Part shown: piece after piece, positions 34,740 to 43,641 of the stretch
How positions within the stretch are numbered: the first letter of the stretch is position 1
How the letters are laid out: the number at the start of each line of letters is the position of its first letter
Origin: Hallella multisaccharivorax DSM 17128
GTDB taxonomy: Bacteria; Bacteroidota; Bacteroidia; Bacteroidales; Bacteroidaceae
Reading direction: 5' to 3'
NCBI RefSeq assembly: GCF_000218235.1
Contig: NZ_GL945017.1
Location: 1,303,598 to 1,367,597, forward strand
Length of the DNA: 64,000 nucleotides
Notes under the pieces: model-generated
Databases searched by the model: none
What the model saw: only the letters and a program-made list of their open reading frames with translations
What the model was told of the DNA's origin: nothing
Program-made: the position numbers and the translations under genes

Positions 34740-37700
34740 TTAGATGACTTCACTCCAATCCTCTGCAGCCTTACGAATGTATGACTGGTAGCGGCGCTGT
34801 GCGCTCTTCTTTGTCTCATCGAAGAGTTCCTCAGCCTGGGTCATGAATACCTTCTTCAGAGAAGAGAAGCGAACCTCCCCCATGAGGTAATCGTGGAACT
34901 TATCCCAATCTGGTGCCTTGGAATCGAGCTGGAACGGGTTCTTGCCTTCCTTGGCGAGTTCAGGGTTGAAACGCCACAGATGCCAGTAACCACACTCAAC
35001 AGCGAGAGCTTCCTCATGCTGTGAACGTCCCATGCTGCGTCTATCTTCCTTAGAACCCTTGATACCGTGGTTGATACATGGAGCATAAGCGATGACGAGT
35101 GATGGGCCTGGATAAGCCTCAGCTTCACGGATAGCCTTCAGCGTCTGTGCATTGTCGGCACCCATAGCTACCTGTGCAACGTAAACGTAGCCGTAGGTTG
35201 TCTCCATCAGACCGAGATCCTTCTTGCTCACGCGCTTACCGCTGGCGGCAAACTGAGCGATGGCACCCAGAGGTGTAGCCTTAGAGCTCTGACCACCCGT
35301 GTTAGAGTAGACCTCAGTATCGAGCACAAGGATATTGACATCCTGACCTTGGGCCAATACATGGTCGAGACCGCCGTAGCCGATATCATAGGAAGCACCG
35401 TCACCACCGATGATCCATTGAGAACGCTTTACGAGGTAGTGGTCGAGCGTCTTCAGCTCCTTAGCGCACTCGCAGCCGGCCTCGGCATCCTTCTCAATGA
35501 GCGGCTTCAAAACGGCAGCAGCAGCCTTAGAGCCGTCAGCGTCGTCCTTGTTCTCAATCCACTGCTTGGCAGCAGCCTTGAATTCCTCGGAGGTCTTCTC
35601 ACTCTCAATTTTATGGTTCAGCAGCAGCTCGATACGGGTGCGCATCTTCTTGTTGGCAAGCGCCATACCGAGACCGAACTCGCAGAAGTCCTCGAACAGT
35701 GAATTGTTGAAGGCCGGTCCCTGCCCCTTTTCGTTCTTGCAGTAAGGCATAGAAGGAACAGAAGCAGAGTAGATAGACGAGCAACCGGTAGCGTTGGCGA
35801 TCATCTCACGGTCACCGAAAAGCTGAGAGATGAGCTTCACATATGGGGTCTCACCGCAGCCTGCACAAGCACCGGAGAACTCGAAGAGCGGAGTAGCAAA
35901 CTGAGAGTTCTTGGGATTCTGCCTGACGTCTACGAGATCCTGCTTAGATTTCACGCTCTTAACGAGGTACTGCCAGTTAGCAGCTTCCTTCTTCATCTCT
36001 GCTGAATCTGGATCGAATGGCACCATCTTCAAGGCTTTTTCACCCTTCTTACCTGGGCAGACATCGGCACAGTTGCCGCAGCCGAGGCAGTCGAGGACAG
36101 AAATCTCAATACGGAATTGCATACCCTTGAGCTGCTTCGGAGCGAGGACGTCAATGGTCTTTCCGTCGAAGCCAGCAGCCTCCTTGTCGTCCATGACGAA
36201 CGGACGGATACAAGCGTGAGGACAAACGAATGAACACTTGTTACATTGGATACAGTTGTCTGGATTCCAGTCAGGCACGAAAGCCTCGACGCCGCGCTTG
36301 TCATAAGCAGCAGTACCTACCTCCCAGCGACCGTCTGTGGTATCGTTCTTCACGAAGTCAGAGACTTTCAATAAGTCACCGGCCTGTGCGTTCATCGGGC
36401 GTACGAGCTCGTTGACAAATGCAGGCGCGTCGTCTTTGGCAGCTGTGTCGTCCGGCAGGTTAGCCCATGCGGGATCAACAGTCAGCTCCTTGTACTCACC
36501 GCCGCGGTCTACGGCAGCATAGTTCTTATCGACGACATCCTGACCTTTCTTGCCATAAGACTTCACGATGAAGGCTTTCATCTGCTCCACGGCGAGATCG
36601 ATAGGAATGACTTCTGTGATGCGGAAGAAGGCAGACTGCAGGATGGTATTGGTGCGATTACCCAAGCCAATCTCCTGGCCGATCTTCGTAGCGTTGATAT
36701 AGTAAACCTTAATGTTGTGCTTAGCAAAGTACTTCTTCACCTTGTTAGGGATGAAGTTGACGAGCTCCTCTCCATCAAAGATAGTGTTGAGCAGAAAAGT
36801 ACCATTGTCGCGCAGACCACGGGTCATGTCGTACATGTGTAGGTAAGCCTGTACGTGGCAAGCTACAAAGTTAGGAGTATTTACTGAATAAGTAGAGTGG
36901 ATAGGCTCGTCGCCGAAACGGAGGTGGGAGCAGGTGAAGCCCCCCGACTTCTTAGAATCGTAAGAGAAGTAAGCCTGGCAGTATTTGTTCGTGTTGTTAC
37001 CAATGATCTGCACAGAGTTCTTGTTGGCACCCACGGTACCGTCAGATCCCAAGCCGTAGAACTTAGCCTCGAAGAGGCCTTCGCCGCCCATGGGAATCTC
37101 TGGAACCTCAGGCAAGGAAGTGAATGTCACGTCGTCGATGATACCCACGGTGAAGTGGTTCTTTGGCACGTTGAGCTCGAGGTTATTGAACACAGAGATG
37201 ATCTTAGCCGGAGTGGTATCAGAAGAACCGAGACCATAACGTCCACCCACGATGAGCGGCTTGCGCGGATCCTCATAGAGAGCGCTCTTGACGTCGAGAT
37301 ACAAAGGCTCGCCCTCAGCTCCCGGCTCCTTGGTACGGTCAAGCACAGCGATGCGTTTCACTGTCTCAGGCAGTGCCTTGCGGATAGCCCCGACAGAGAA
37401 TGGTCGATAGAGGTGTACAGCCACCATACCGACTTTCTTGCCCTGCTTTGTCAGGTAGTCGATAGCCTCACGTGCAGCTTCAGTAGCCGAGCCCATCAAA
37501 ACAATGACATTCTCAGCATCCTTAGCGCCATAGTAGTTGAACAGGTGATATTCGCGACCGGTAATCTTGCTGACCTCAGCGAGGTGCTTCTCCACAATCT
37601 CAGGCACCTTGTCGTAATAAGCGTTGCAAGCCTCACGGTGTGTGAAGAATGTCTCAGGGTTCTCAGCGGTACCGCGTGTGTCAGGGCGTTCGGGGCTCAT

Positions 37701-38327
37701 GGCACGGTCACGGAAGCGCTGGATCCACTCAGGGTTCACCAGCGGGCGGATATCCTCCATATCCATCTCCTCTACCTTGTGATACTCGTGAGAAGTACGG
37801 AAGCCGTCGAAGAAATTGATGAAAGGAACCGAACTCTCAAGTGTAGAGAGATAAGGCACTGCAGAGAGGTCCATCACCTCCTGTACTGAACCGGAGCAGA
37901 ACATAGCGAAGCCGGTCTGGCGGCATGCCATCACATCCTGGTGGTCACCGAAGATACAGAGAGCGTGCGAAGCTAGTGTACGTGCAGAGACATTGAATAC
38001 ACACGGCAGGAGCTCACCGGCGATCTTGTACATATTCGGGATCATCAAAAGGAGACCCTGAGAAGCAGTATAGGTAGAAGTCAGCGCACCGGCTTGCAGA
38101 GAACCGTGGACGGCACCGGCAGCACCGCCTTCCGATTCCATCTCCTGCACAGAAACTGTCTGGCCAAAGAGGTTTTTGCGCCCCTTTGCAGCCCACTCAT
38201 CCACATGCTCTGCCATAGGAGATGACGGAGTGATGGGGTAAATGGCTGCAACCTCAGTGAACATGTAGCTCACATGGGCGGCGGCGGTATTACCGTCGAC
38301 CGTCACAAATTTCTTTTCTTTTGCCAT
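34740..38327 (-). CDS. nifJ: Pyruvate:ferredoxin (flavodoxin) oxidoreductase
   Basis: 1195 residues, single-chain type. It oxidises pyruvate to acetyl-CoA and CO2, reducing ferredoxin. N-terminal TAAIYPITPSSPMAEHVDEW-like segment; two ferredoxin-type clusters CIQCNKCSFVCPHAC (near 690) and CLGCGNCADVCPG (near 745); a third cluster with cysteines in CAGCGETPYV, GCECAKEL; the thiamine-diphosphate motif GGDGASYDIGYGGLDH and EVYSNTGGQSSKATP. The start is ATG 38327 (MAKEKKFVTVDGN), as the upstream extension overlaps the preceding gene. Marks strict anaerobic metabolism. Confidence 0.97.
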   Translation of the reverse strand: MAKEKKFVTVDGNTAAAHVSYMFTEVAAIYPITPSSPMAEHVDEWAAKGRKNLFGQTVSVQEMESEGGAAGAVHGSLQAGALTSTYTASQGLLLMIPNMYKIAGELLPCVFNVSARTLASHALCIFGDHQDVMACRQTGFAMFCSGSVQEVMDLSAVPYLSTLESSVPFINFFDGFRTSHEYHKVEEMDMEDIRPLVNPEWIQRFRDRAMSPERPDTRGTAENPETFFTHREACNAYYDKVPEIVEKHLAEVSKITGREYHLFNYYGAKDAENVIVLMGSATEAAREAIDYLTKQGKKVGMVAVHLYRPFSVGAIRKALPETVKRIAVLDRTKEPGAEGEPLYLDVKSALYEDPRKPLIVGGRYGLGSSDTTPAKIISVFNNLELNVPKNHFTVGIIDDVTFTSLPEVPEIPMGGEGLFEAKFYGLGSDGTVGANKNSVQIIGNNTNKYCQAYFSYDSKKSGGFTCSHLRFGDEPIHSTYSVNTPNFVACHVQAYLHMYDMTRGLRDNGTFLLNTIFDGEELVNFIPNKVKKYFAKHNIKVYYINATKIGQEIGLGNRTNTILQSAFFRITEVIPIDLAVEQMKAFIVKSYGKKGQDVVDKNYAAVDRGGEYKELTVDPAWANLPDDTAAKDDAPAFVNELVRPMNAQAGDLLKVSDFVKNDTTDGRWEVGTAAYDKRGVEAFVPDWNPDNCIQCNKCSFVCPHACIRPFVMDDKEAAGFDGKTIDVLAPKQLKGMQFRIEISVLDCLGCGNCADVCPGKKGEKALKMVPFDPDSAEMKKEAANWQYLVKSVKSKQDLVDVRQNPKNSQFATPLFEFSGACAGCGETPYVKLISQLFGDREMIANATGCSSIYSASVPSMPYCKNEKGQGPAFNNSLFEDFCEFGLGMALANKKMRTRIELLLNHKIESEKTSEEFKAAAKQWIENKDDADGSKAAAAVLKPLIEKDAEAGCECAKELKTLDHYLVKRSQWIIGGDGASYDIGYGGLDHVLAQGQDVNILVLDTEVYSNTGGQSSKATPLGAIAQFAASGKRVSKKDLGLMETTYGYVYVAQVAMGADNAQTLKAIREAEAYPGPSLVIAYAPCINHGIKGSKEDRRSMGRSQHEEALAVECGYWHLWRFNPELAKEGKNPFQLDSKAPDWDKFHDYLMGEVRFSSLKKVFMTQAEELFDETKKSAQRRYQSYIRKAAEDWSEVI

Positions 38328-38395
38328 TTTACTTAAAATAGAAATTAATGTTGTTGTATTATTACTTTTGTTTTCGCTTAACAGCTTTATTGTAT

Positions 38396-39592
38396 TTAAT
38401 AGAGGAAACCGAACAACCACAGTGGAACTTGATTGTCGTGTCCAATCTCTGTATTGTATCGTGCGTAGTAAGTATCTTTATTGAAACGAGTCTTGAGCGT
38501 TGATTTTGCATCACATATCTTAAATTTCTTCTTCCCGTCAATGAGATAGCATTGTGGTTTGGCGCTTTGGTTGACAATGTGGTCTTTCCACATAGTGTTG
38601 ACAAAAAATGTCTCCATCAGTTCTTGCTGGACAACCGTGATAGGGTAAATGGCATAAAGAAGATTAGGATTATGCATCATCACTTTTGCGGGCTTTTTGG
38701 GGAAGTCCATATTTGGATAGTAGATCATGTTAAGCAATCGGGCATCAGTGAGATACTTGATATAATTCATCACGGTGGCGCGGCTTGTGGTGATCTGCTG
38801 AGCGAGTTGGCTGACATTAGGCGTGACGGGTCCTTCCAAGGCGAGAAGATAAAAGAGCTTTTTGATTTTAGCAAGATATTTAAGCTCTATCTGCTTGATA
38901 AGCAGAATGTCTACCTCCGTCATCATATTCATGGTCTTGAGCAGGTTCTCACCAAAGTTACGATGCTCAAGGAAGAACGGATAGAACCCATGGTGTAAAT
39001 AGTCAGCGAAATATTTTAATGGACTGACCACAGGAAGTATTTTCTTTGCGATACGCTCGTGATTGCCAAGTATTTCATCAAGAGAGTAAGGGAGAAAGTG
39101 CGTGCCGGCTGTAAGATTAAGAAATTCACGAAAGGAGAGTCCTCTGAGATAATAAAATTTCAGAATATCTTTAATGGAAGGATAATCCGTTTTTAGACGC
39201 ATTACGCTGGAGCCTGTGAACACAATCCTTAATTCTGGATAGAGATCGTAACATTTACGCAACTCCTGACTCCAATTTGGTTGCTTGAAAATTTGGTCAA
39301 GGAGCAACACCTTTCCACCTTGCTGAACGAATCTTCCTGCAAAATCGGCAATGCCATTTCCCTGAAAGTAGAAGTTGTTCATGTTTACGTACAGACAGTG
39401 GCGGTCATCTTTTCCAAACTTCTCTTTGGCATATTCAAGAAGGAAAGTGGTCTTTCCAACGCCTCTCGTACCTTTGATACCGATAAGCCGATGGCTCCAG
39501 TCAATCTCGTCCATAAGTCCACGACGTACCGCCGCGTTAGTATGTTCAACGAGGTAGGCGTGGGTTTTAAAGAATGATTCCATCAACTCCAT
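38396..39592 (-). CDS. DUF4143-type AAA ATPase
   Basis: 398 residues. Walker A GTRGVGKTT (41-49); Walker B VLLLDQ (95-100), where the usual glutamate after the aspartate is glutamine (Q100), which may impair hydrolysis; sensor segment IVFTGSSVMRLK; then a winged-helix-like region (NVSQLAQQITTSRATVMNYIKYL) and the C-terminal DUF4143 part that often has a nuclease-like fold. The start at 39592 was chosen because an upstream ATG at 39613 lies within the promoter box (39610-39617). Function unknown; the family is widespread and often horizontally exchanged. Confidence 0.88.
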   Translation of the reverse strand: MELMESFFKTHAYLVEHTNAAVRRGLMDEIDWSHRLIGIKGTRGVGKTTFLLEYAKEKFGKDDRHCLYVNMNNFYFQGNGIADFAGRFVQQGGKVLLLDQIFKQPNWSQELRKCYDLYPELRIVFTGSSVMRLKTDYPSIKDILKFYYLRGLSFREFLNLTAGTHFLPYSLDEILGNHERIAKKILPVVSPLKYFADYLHHGFYPFFLEHRNFGENLLKTMNMMTEVDILLIKQIELKYLAKIKKLFYLLALEGPVTPNVSQLAQQITTSRATVMNYIKYLTDARLLNMIYYPNMDFPKKPAKVMMHNPNLLYAIYPITVVQQELMETFFVNTMWKDHIVNQSAKPQCYLIDGKKKFKICDAKSTLKTRFNKDTYYARYNTEIGHDNQVPLWLFGFLY

Positions 39593-39609
39593 ATGCGTGA
39601 TTTGTGTTT

Positions 39610-39617
39610 GCAAAGAT
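39610..39617 (-). promoter_or_regulatory. Promoter -7 box of the DUF4143 ATPase (TATCTTTG)
   Basis: Minus strand TATCTTTG, with TTTG about 20 nt upstream as the -33 element. It rules out the ATG at 39613 as start. Confidence 0.75.
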
Positions 39618-39735
39618 ACAAAGTAATTTTAGGTTTGCAAAGTCCACATTACAAAAGTTTCCTTTTTTAGTCTTTTTTAATGAAGCTTTTTCTTCGATTA
39701 TTTCAAGCTTTCTACATGGTTTAAAAGTTTATTGC

Positions 39736-39743
39736 TAATTTTG
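39736..39743 (+). promoter_or_regulatory. Promoter -7 box (TAATTTTG) of the ATP-grasp-like gene
   Basis: TAATTTTG, 68 bp upstream of the ATG at 39812; the leader holds a short AGGCT/AGCCT hairpin. Confidence 0.6.
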
Positions 39744-39811
39744 CCAAATGAAAGCTGGTAAGGCCTCAGGCTTTTTTCTCAGCCTTCTATAGTTGTCAGA
39801 AAAAAGTATTG

Positions 39812-40894
39812 ATGAGGATTCTTGTTTTTAATCCGGAGCATGACATTGCTTTGGCTTCCAATTTGGACCATTTCACACCGCCACATGCCGCTCGCAATCT
39901 GCGTCGTGACCTGTCGTTTTTGCCTGCCCTGTGGGCGGGTGAAAACGATTATGTACTCGTAGATGATGTGGACGCAGCTTGGAATGGATTTAGAAAAACA
40001 GGTATAATAAAGAATTGTAATTTTATAGTTACAAGTGAGTTGAATACTATTTCTTCGTCTAATTCTTTAATTGTTTTTGAACCTTGGGGTTGGGATTCAG
40101 CAATAAGAAAAAATCTAATTCAAGCGGGAGTGCAATCCTCTTTGCTGCCTGACGATACGCATCTGAATATGATACGGCAGACAAGTCATCGGGCATGGGC
40201 TGCGGAGCATCTGCTCAGACCTCTTAGACAAATGGTCAATTCAGTTGGTTTATCCGAAACAGCACATTCCATGGCGGAGGTAAGGCGATTCCTGGCTGTC
40301 CATCATCAGATGGTACTTAAAGCGCCATGGAGTTGCAGTGGAAGGGGGATAAGATATGTGTCAGATGGTTTTGATAATGGCTTCGTGTCTTCTTTTGGCT
40401 TGACAAAGCAGATGGAAGGATGGGTTAACAATGTTCTCGCTCAGCAAGGCTGTATTATGATGGAGCCATATTATAATAAGGTGTCTGACTTTGGTATGGA
40501 ATTTTTCAGCGATGGTCATGGTCATGTCAGATACTGTGGTCTGTCGGTCTTTAAGACGATCAACGGTTTCTATGCGGGCAATATGATTGAGGATGAACCG
40601 GCTAAAGAACAAGAACTGAGGAAATACATATCCTTGTCTGTTCTGGAAGCAGTTCGGCAAGACATCATCAAGCTGCTATCGGTTGAGCTCGGTCAAAAAT
40701 ACGAAGGTCCGTTTGGCATAGACATGATGTTGGTAAACAAAGATGGCACCATTGTGTTACATCCTTGTGTAGAGCTCAATCTTCGGATGACCATGGGCCA
40801 CGTGGCATTGCATCTCTCTCAGGTGGAGCAGAGACAACGGAAATTGATGCGGATGATATATAGTGGCGGTAAATATAAGTTAGAATTGTATTAA
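39812..40894 (+). CDS. ATP-grasp-like protein of unknown substrate
   Basis: 360 residues. Not a named enzyme, but the spacing of residues looks like an ATP-grasp ligase: K170 and glycine loop SGRG (176-179) in LKAPWSCSGRGIRY, E218 (MMEPYYN), D304 (PFGIDMMLV) and the metal motif E321-L-N323-L-R325. The N-terminus (ILVFNPEHDIALASN) could be a pre-ATP-grasp domain. The start is ATG 39812 rather than TTG one codon earlier. It has its own promoter and is convergent with the HhH barrel gene, ending inside its last codons. Substrate and product unknown. Confidence 0.75.
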   Translation: MRILVFNPEHDIALASNLDHFTPPHAARNLRRDLSFLPALWAGENDYVLVDDVDAAWNGFRKTGIIKNCNFIVTSELNTISSSNSLIVFEPWGWDSAIRKNLIQAGVQSSLLPDDTHLNMIRQTSHRAWAAEHLLRPLRQMVNSVGLSETAHSMAEVRRFLAVHHQMVLKAPWSCSGRGIRYVSDGFDNGFVSSFGLTKQMEGWVNNVLAQQGCIMMEPYYNKVSDFGMEFFSDGHGHVRYCGLSVFKTINGFYAGNMIEDEPAKEQELRKYISLSVLEAVRQDIIKLLSVELGQKYEGPFGIDMMLVNKDGTIVLHPCVELNLRMTMGHVALHLSQVEQRQRKLMRMIYSGGKYKLELY

Positions 40895-42888
40895 AACTTC
40901 CATTTTACCTGTATTTCTGCATCAGTCATAGTAGATCTGTCAATCTCTTGTAAGCCAGAGGAGATGACAGCCCGATTGAAGTAGTGTGTACTACTGCATT
41001 TGCAGATGAGAGTCAGATCTTGGCAGATGTCCGCTCTCAGATTGAGCGCAAGCCTTAGACCTCTTCCATAGAAGGACGGGAATGAAAGCGTGTACAATAG
41101 ACCAGGTTCATGTATGTAAATCCGCGAATTGTAGTCGTCAGTGTTAAAATAGCCTGCCATTCCCGTGATCCTTAGCCATTTAAGCTGCCATTTGATGCTT
41201 TCAGATGCCATCATGCCCTGGCTCTTGTTGCCTTGGTGGCATATGGACATATCGACTTGAGTGTTCAGCGTTAGTCCCCGATGAGAATAAATGACGCTTA
41301 CTCTTGCTCGGTTATCAAACTTCCTCGTCAGATATTTATCGTCCTTACTTTGCAACTCTTTCATTTTCATCCGATATCTAAGCAGGAATTCCCAACATCC
41401 TTTTGAGGCGTCCAACTGTAAGAAGTTGTCCCATCTGTGGGTTGAACCAGCTGTTTGATACTTTGGCCATGCAAAGTAGGCAACATCGGTGTAGAAAGAT
41501 AACTCGGCCCCATTCCAGGGAAGCCATTTCCCGCCAAGAAAGATGCCGCTCTCATCATTGACGATGCCCCCTTCATTGACACTGTTGGCGTGCAGTGCCT
41601 GATATTTGTAAGGATAATAGCGCTGGAGTGTGGATAGAGTCAGGCGTGGAGATAATTCATAGCTTAACAGGTTGACCGTAGCTATTTGCGAGTTTTTGTC
41701 TATAGCTGTCTCTCCACTGATTATCAGTCTATTGCTTAGATAGCCATAATCAATGCTCACATTATAGAAGTCATAGCCCTCAGGAAACCATTGTCTGTAT
41801 TTCTGGCCATTACACATCTGCAGCTTTCGATTGAATGAAGCGTACAGACCTGTGATGCCTGCGTGAAAACCATTGACCATCCAGTTGATATTACCTCCAA
41901 TGAGTGTTTCTGCGGTATTTTTTCTCCGATTCATCTCACTGACTGTGCGATGATACCCCGATTTCAAAATAGTCACTACCGATGATGAGTCCTTATTTAG
42001 AGTCGCGTCTATTTTGCGGTATGAGGCAAAAGCGGTTAGATCAAGTCCTTTGGCTATTTTAAAAGTTGCGGCAGCTCCTTGTAAGTAGTTACTCTCAGTT
42101 CGACTGCTGTGAGCGAAGATATGGCTTGTAGAGCTCATTAGAGTGGACATGGTGGCAAGTTTCCCGAATCCGTAGCCATTGTTGAGAATGAGTCCCATGC
42201 CGAAGCGAAGACGGTATCTGCCTACAGCGAGCGCCTTTAGCCGTCGGATGTCTCTTAACAGCAGATAATAGCTGTAAAAATCGTAGCCATATTTGTTGTT
42301 CCCCTTGAAGAAAGGTTCACCTGCATCTTGTGAAGCGGTCAGCCCAAGTTTAAAGTGAGACCCATAGTTGAAAGTATATCTCAGCCAATGCTTGTATTTG
42401 GAGCCAAGGTAGCCCTCCCCAAAGCCTTTGCGGGTATAGAAAGGTATGGCTAAGTCTGCCAAGAGAGTGCTTTTGCCATATTTTAGAATTCTATTCAGGC
42501 TGGGGATGGAGTCGGCAGGAGCTGACGGATTGATAATGATGAATTGCTTCAAAAGTGTGATGGTCTGCCGGTCGAGCGATTCTATCAGATTGAGTTCCAT
42601 GGTGCTCTCAATTCTTCTGACCTTGTCACGGTATTCTAATAGGTCCATGGCCTGTTGGGCGGAAAGGAAAGGGAGTTGTTCGAGTTGCTCTCGTGTACAA
42701 TTGTTAATGTCAAGCTTGTTCTCGGACAGGTCAGAGAGCTCTTCATAAATCTGTTCAAGGCTCCCGTCATCGATGTTTTCGGTCTCAGCCATTCTTTCGA
42801 GATAGTTTTCCCATGTCGAGTGACTCTGAGCCGGCAGTAGTGAAGGGAGAAGTATTGCTACGGCAGTAAGGAATAGGTGTTTAAACAA
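40891..42888 (-). CDS. Helix-hairpin-helix outer-membrane beta-barrel protein
   Basis: About 665 residues. A signal peptide (FLTAVAILLPSLLPA|Q) is followed by a helical ComEA-like HhH region (LDINNCTREQLEQLPFLSAQQAMDLLEYR) and then a long aromatic beta-barrel ending in VKWKF, with a terminal aromatic typical of outer-membrane proteins. The start is taken as TTG 42888, between the TAATTTTG promoter (42921-42928) and the signal peptide; a longer frame would begin upstream of the promoter. Bacteroidota-specific; role unknown, perhaps DNA-related because of the HhH motif (inference). Confidence 0.78.
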   Translation of the reverse strand: MFKHLFLTAVAILLPSLLPAQSHSTWENYLERMAETENIDDGSLEQIYEELSDLSENKLDINNCTREQLEQLPFLSAQQAMDLLEYRDKVRRIESTMELNLIESLDRQTITLLKQFIIINPSAPADSIPSLNRILKYGKSTLLADLAIPFYTRKGFGEGYLGSKYKHWLRYTFNYGSHFKLGLTASQDAGEPFFKGNNKYGYDFYSYYLLLRDIRRLKALAVGRYRLRFGMGLILNNGYGFGKLATMSTLMSSTSHIFAHSSRTESNYLQGAAATFKIAKGLDLTAFASYRKIDATLNKDSSSVVTILKSGYHRTVSEMNRRKNTAETLIGGNINWMVNGFHAGITGLYASFNRKLQMCNGQKYRQWFPEGYDFYNVSIDYGYLSNRLIISGETAIDKNSQIATVNLLSYELSPRLTLSTLQRYYPYKYQALHANSVNEGGIVNDESGIFLGGKWLPWNGAELSFYTDVAYFAWPKYQTAGSTHRWDNFLQLDASKGCWEFLLRYRMKMKELQSKDDKYLTRKFDNRARVSVIYSHRGLTLNTQVDMSICHQGNKSQGMMASESIKWQLKWLRITGMAGYFNTDDYNSRIYIHEPGLLYTLSFPSFYGRGLRLALNLRADICQDLTLICKCSSTHYFNRAVISSGLQEIDRSTMTDAEIQVKWKF

Positions 42889-42920
42889 TTTAGCTGTTTT
42901 GTTAGAGGTTATTGATACCG

Positions 42921-42928
42921 CAAAATTA
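42921..42928 (-). promoter_or_regulatory. Promoter -7 box (TAATTTTG) of the HhH barrel gene
   Basis: Minus strand TAATTTTG, 32 bp upstream of the proposed TTG start; it excludes the longer frame from 42954. Confidence 0.6.
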
Positions 42929-42964
42929 AAAAAAATATCAATACCTCCAAACAAAATCTGGCTT

Positions 42965-43606
42965 TTATTGATAGGAATCTATGTTTTTCTTCCTATTGGT
43001 GAGTCTCTTGGCAAGAAAATAGATCAGTGCGATTGCACATAATGTCATGATGACCGCCTTGATGTATTCGCCATATTCAAGAATTTTGTCATTGAGTTGT
43101 TCTTGAGGCACAATGGAGTGGAGATACCATCCCAATGTGGCGAGGACAAGGTTCCAGCATCCCGCGCCAATGGTTGTATAGAGCAGAAACTTCCAATAGG
43201 TCATCTTGGAAAGACCGGCAGGAATGGAAATGAGATGCCTGATGCCGGGGACGAGGCGCCCCGTAATGGTTGCCACCATACCGTGTTTGTTGAAATAGGC
43301 CTCGCTGTTTTCCACTTTTTTTTGATTGAGCATACATAGGTGTCCGAAACGACTGTTGGCAAACCGATAGATAACGGGCCTGCCAAGGAAATAACCGGCA
43401 AGGTAGTTGATCGTAGCGCCGACGTCGGCACCCAGCGTCGCAAAGAGAATGACGAGAAAGATGTCAAGGTTGCCGCCAGCGGCATGATAGGCTGCCGGCG
43501 CCACCACCAGCTCCGACGGTACGGGTATCACGGTACTCTCCAGCAACATGAGGATGAAAACGGTGCCATAATTCAGGTTGCTAAGTAATGTCGATATAAT
43601 ATCCAT
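42965..43606 (-). CDS. DedA-family membrane protein
   Basis: 213 residues. Membrane segments with the DedA marks ESTVIPVPSELVV (23-35) and TGRLVPGIRHLISIPAGLS. The DedA/SNARE-associated family acts in lipid carrier (undecaprenyl phosphate or phospholipid) flipping in other bacteria; the substrate here is not known. It lies between the TPR gene and the HhH barrel gene on the same strand. Confidence 0.92.
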   Translation of the reverse strand: MDIISTLLSNLNYGTVFILMLLESTVIPVPSELVVAPAAYHAAGGNLDIFLVILFATLGADVGATINYLAGYFLGRPVIYRFANSRFGHLCMLNQKKVENSEAYFNKHGMVATITGRLVPGIRHLISIPAGLSKMTYWKFLLYTTIGAGCWNLVLATLGWYLHSIVPQEQLNDKILEYGEYIKAVIMTLCAIALIYFLAKRLTNRKKNIDSYQ

Positions 43607-43641
43607 ACGTAATCTTTAAACTAATGATTGGTCCTGATGAT

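Noticed and set aside
36897..37889. Plus-strand open frame of 330 codons opposite nifJ
   Set aside because: Shadow of nifJ, whose motifs are complete; composition is not protein-like.
38328..38420. N-terminal extension of nifJ
   Set aside because: 31 extra residues are not protein-like, overlap the upstream gene, and MAKEKKFVTVDGN is the expected start.
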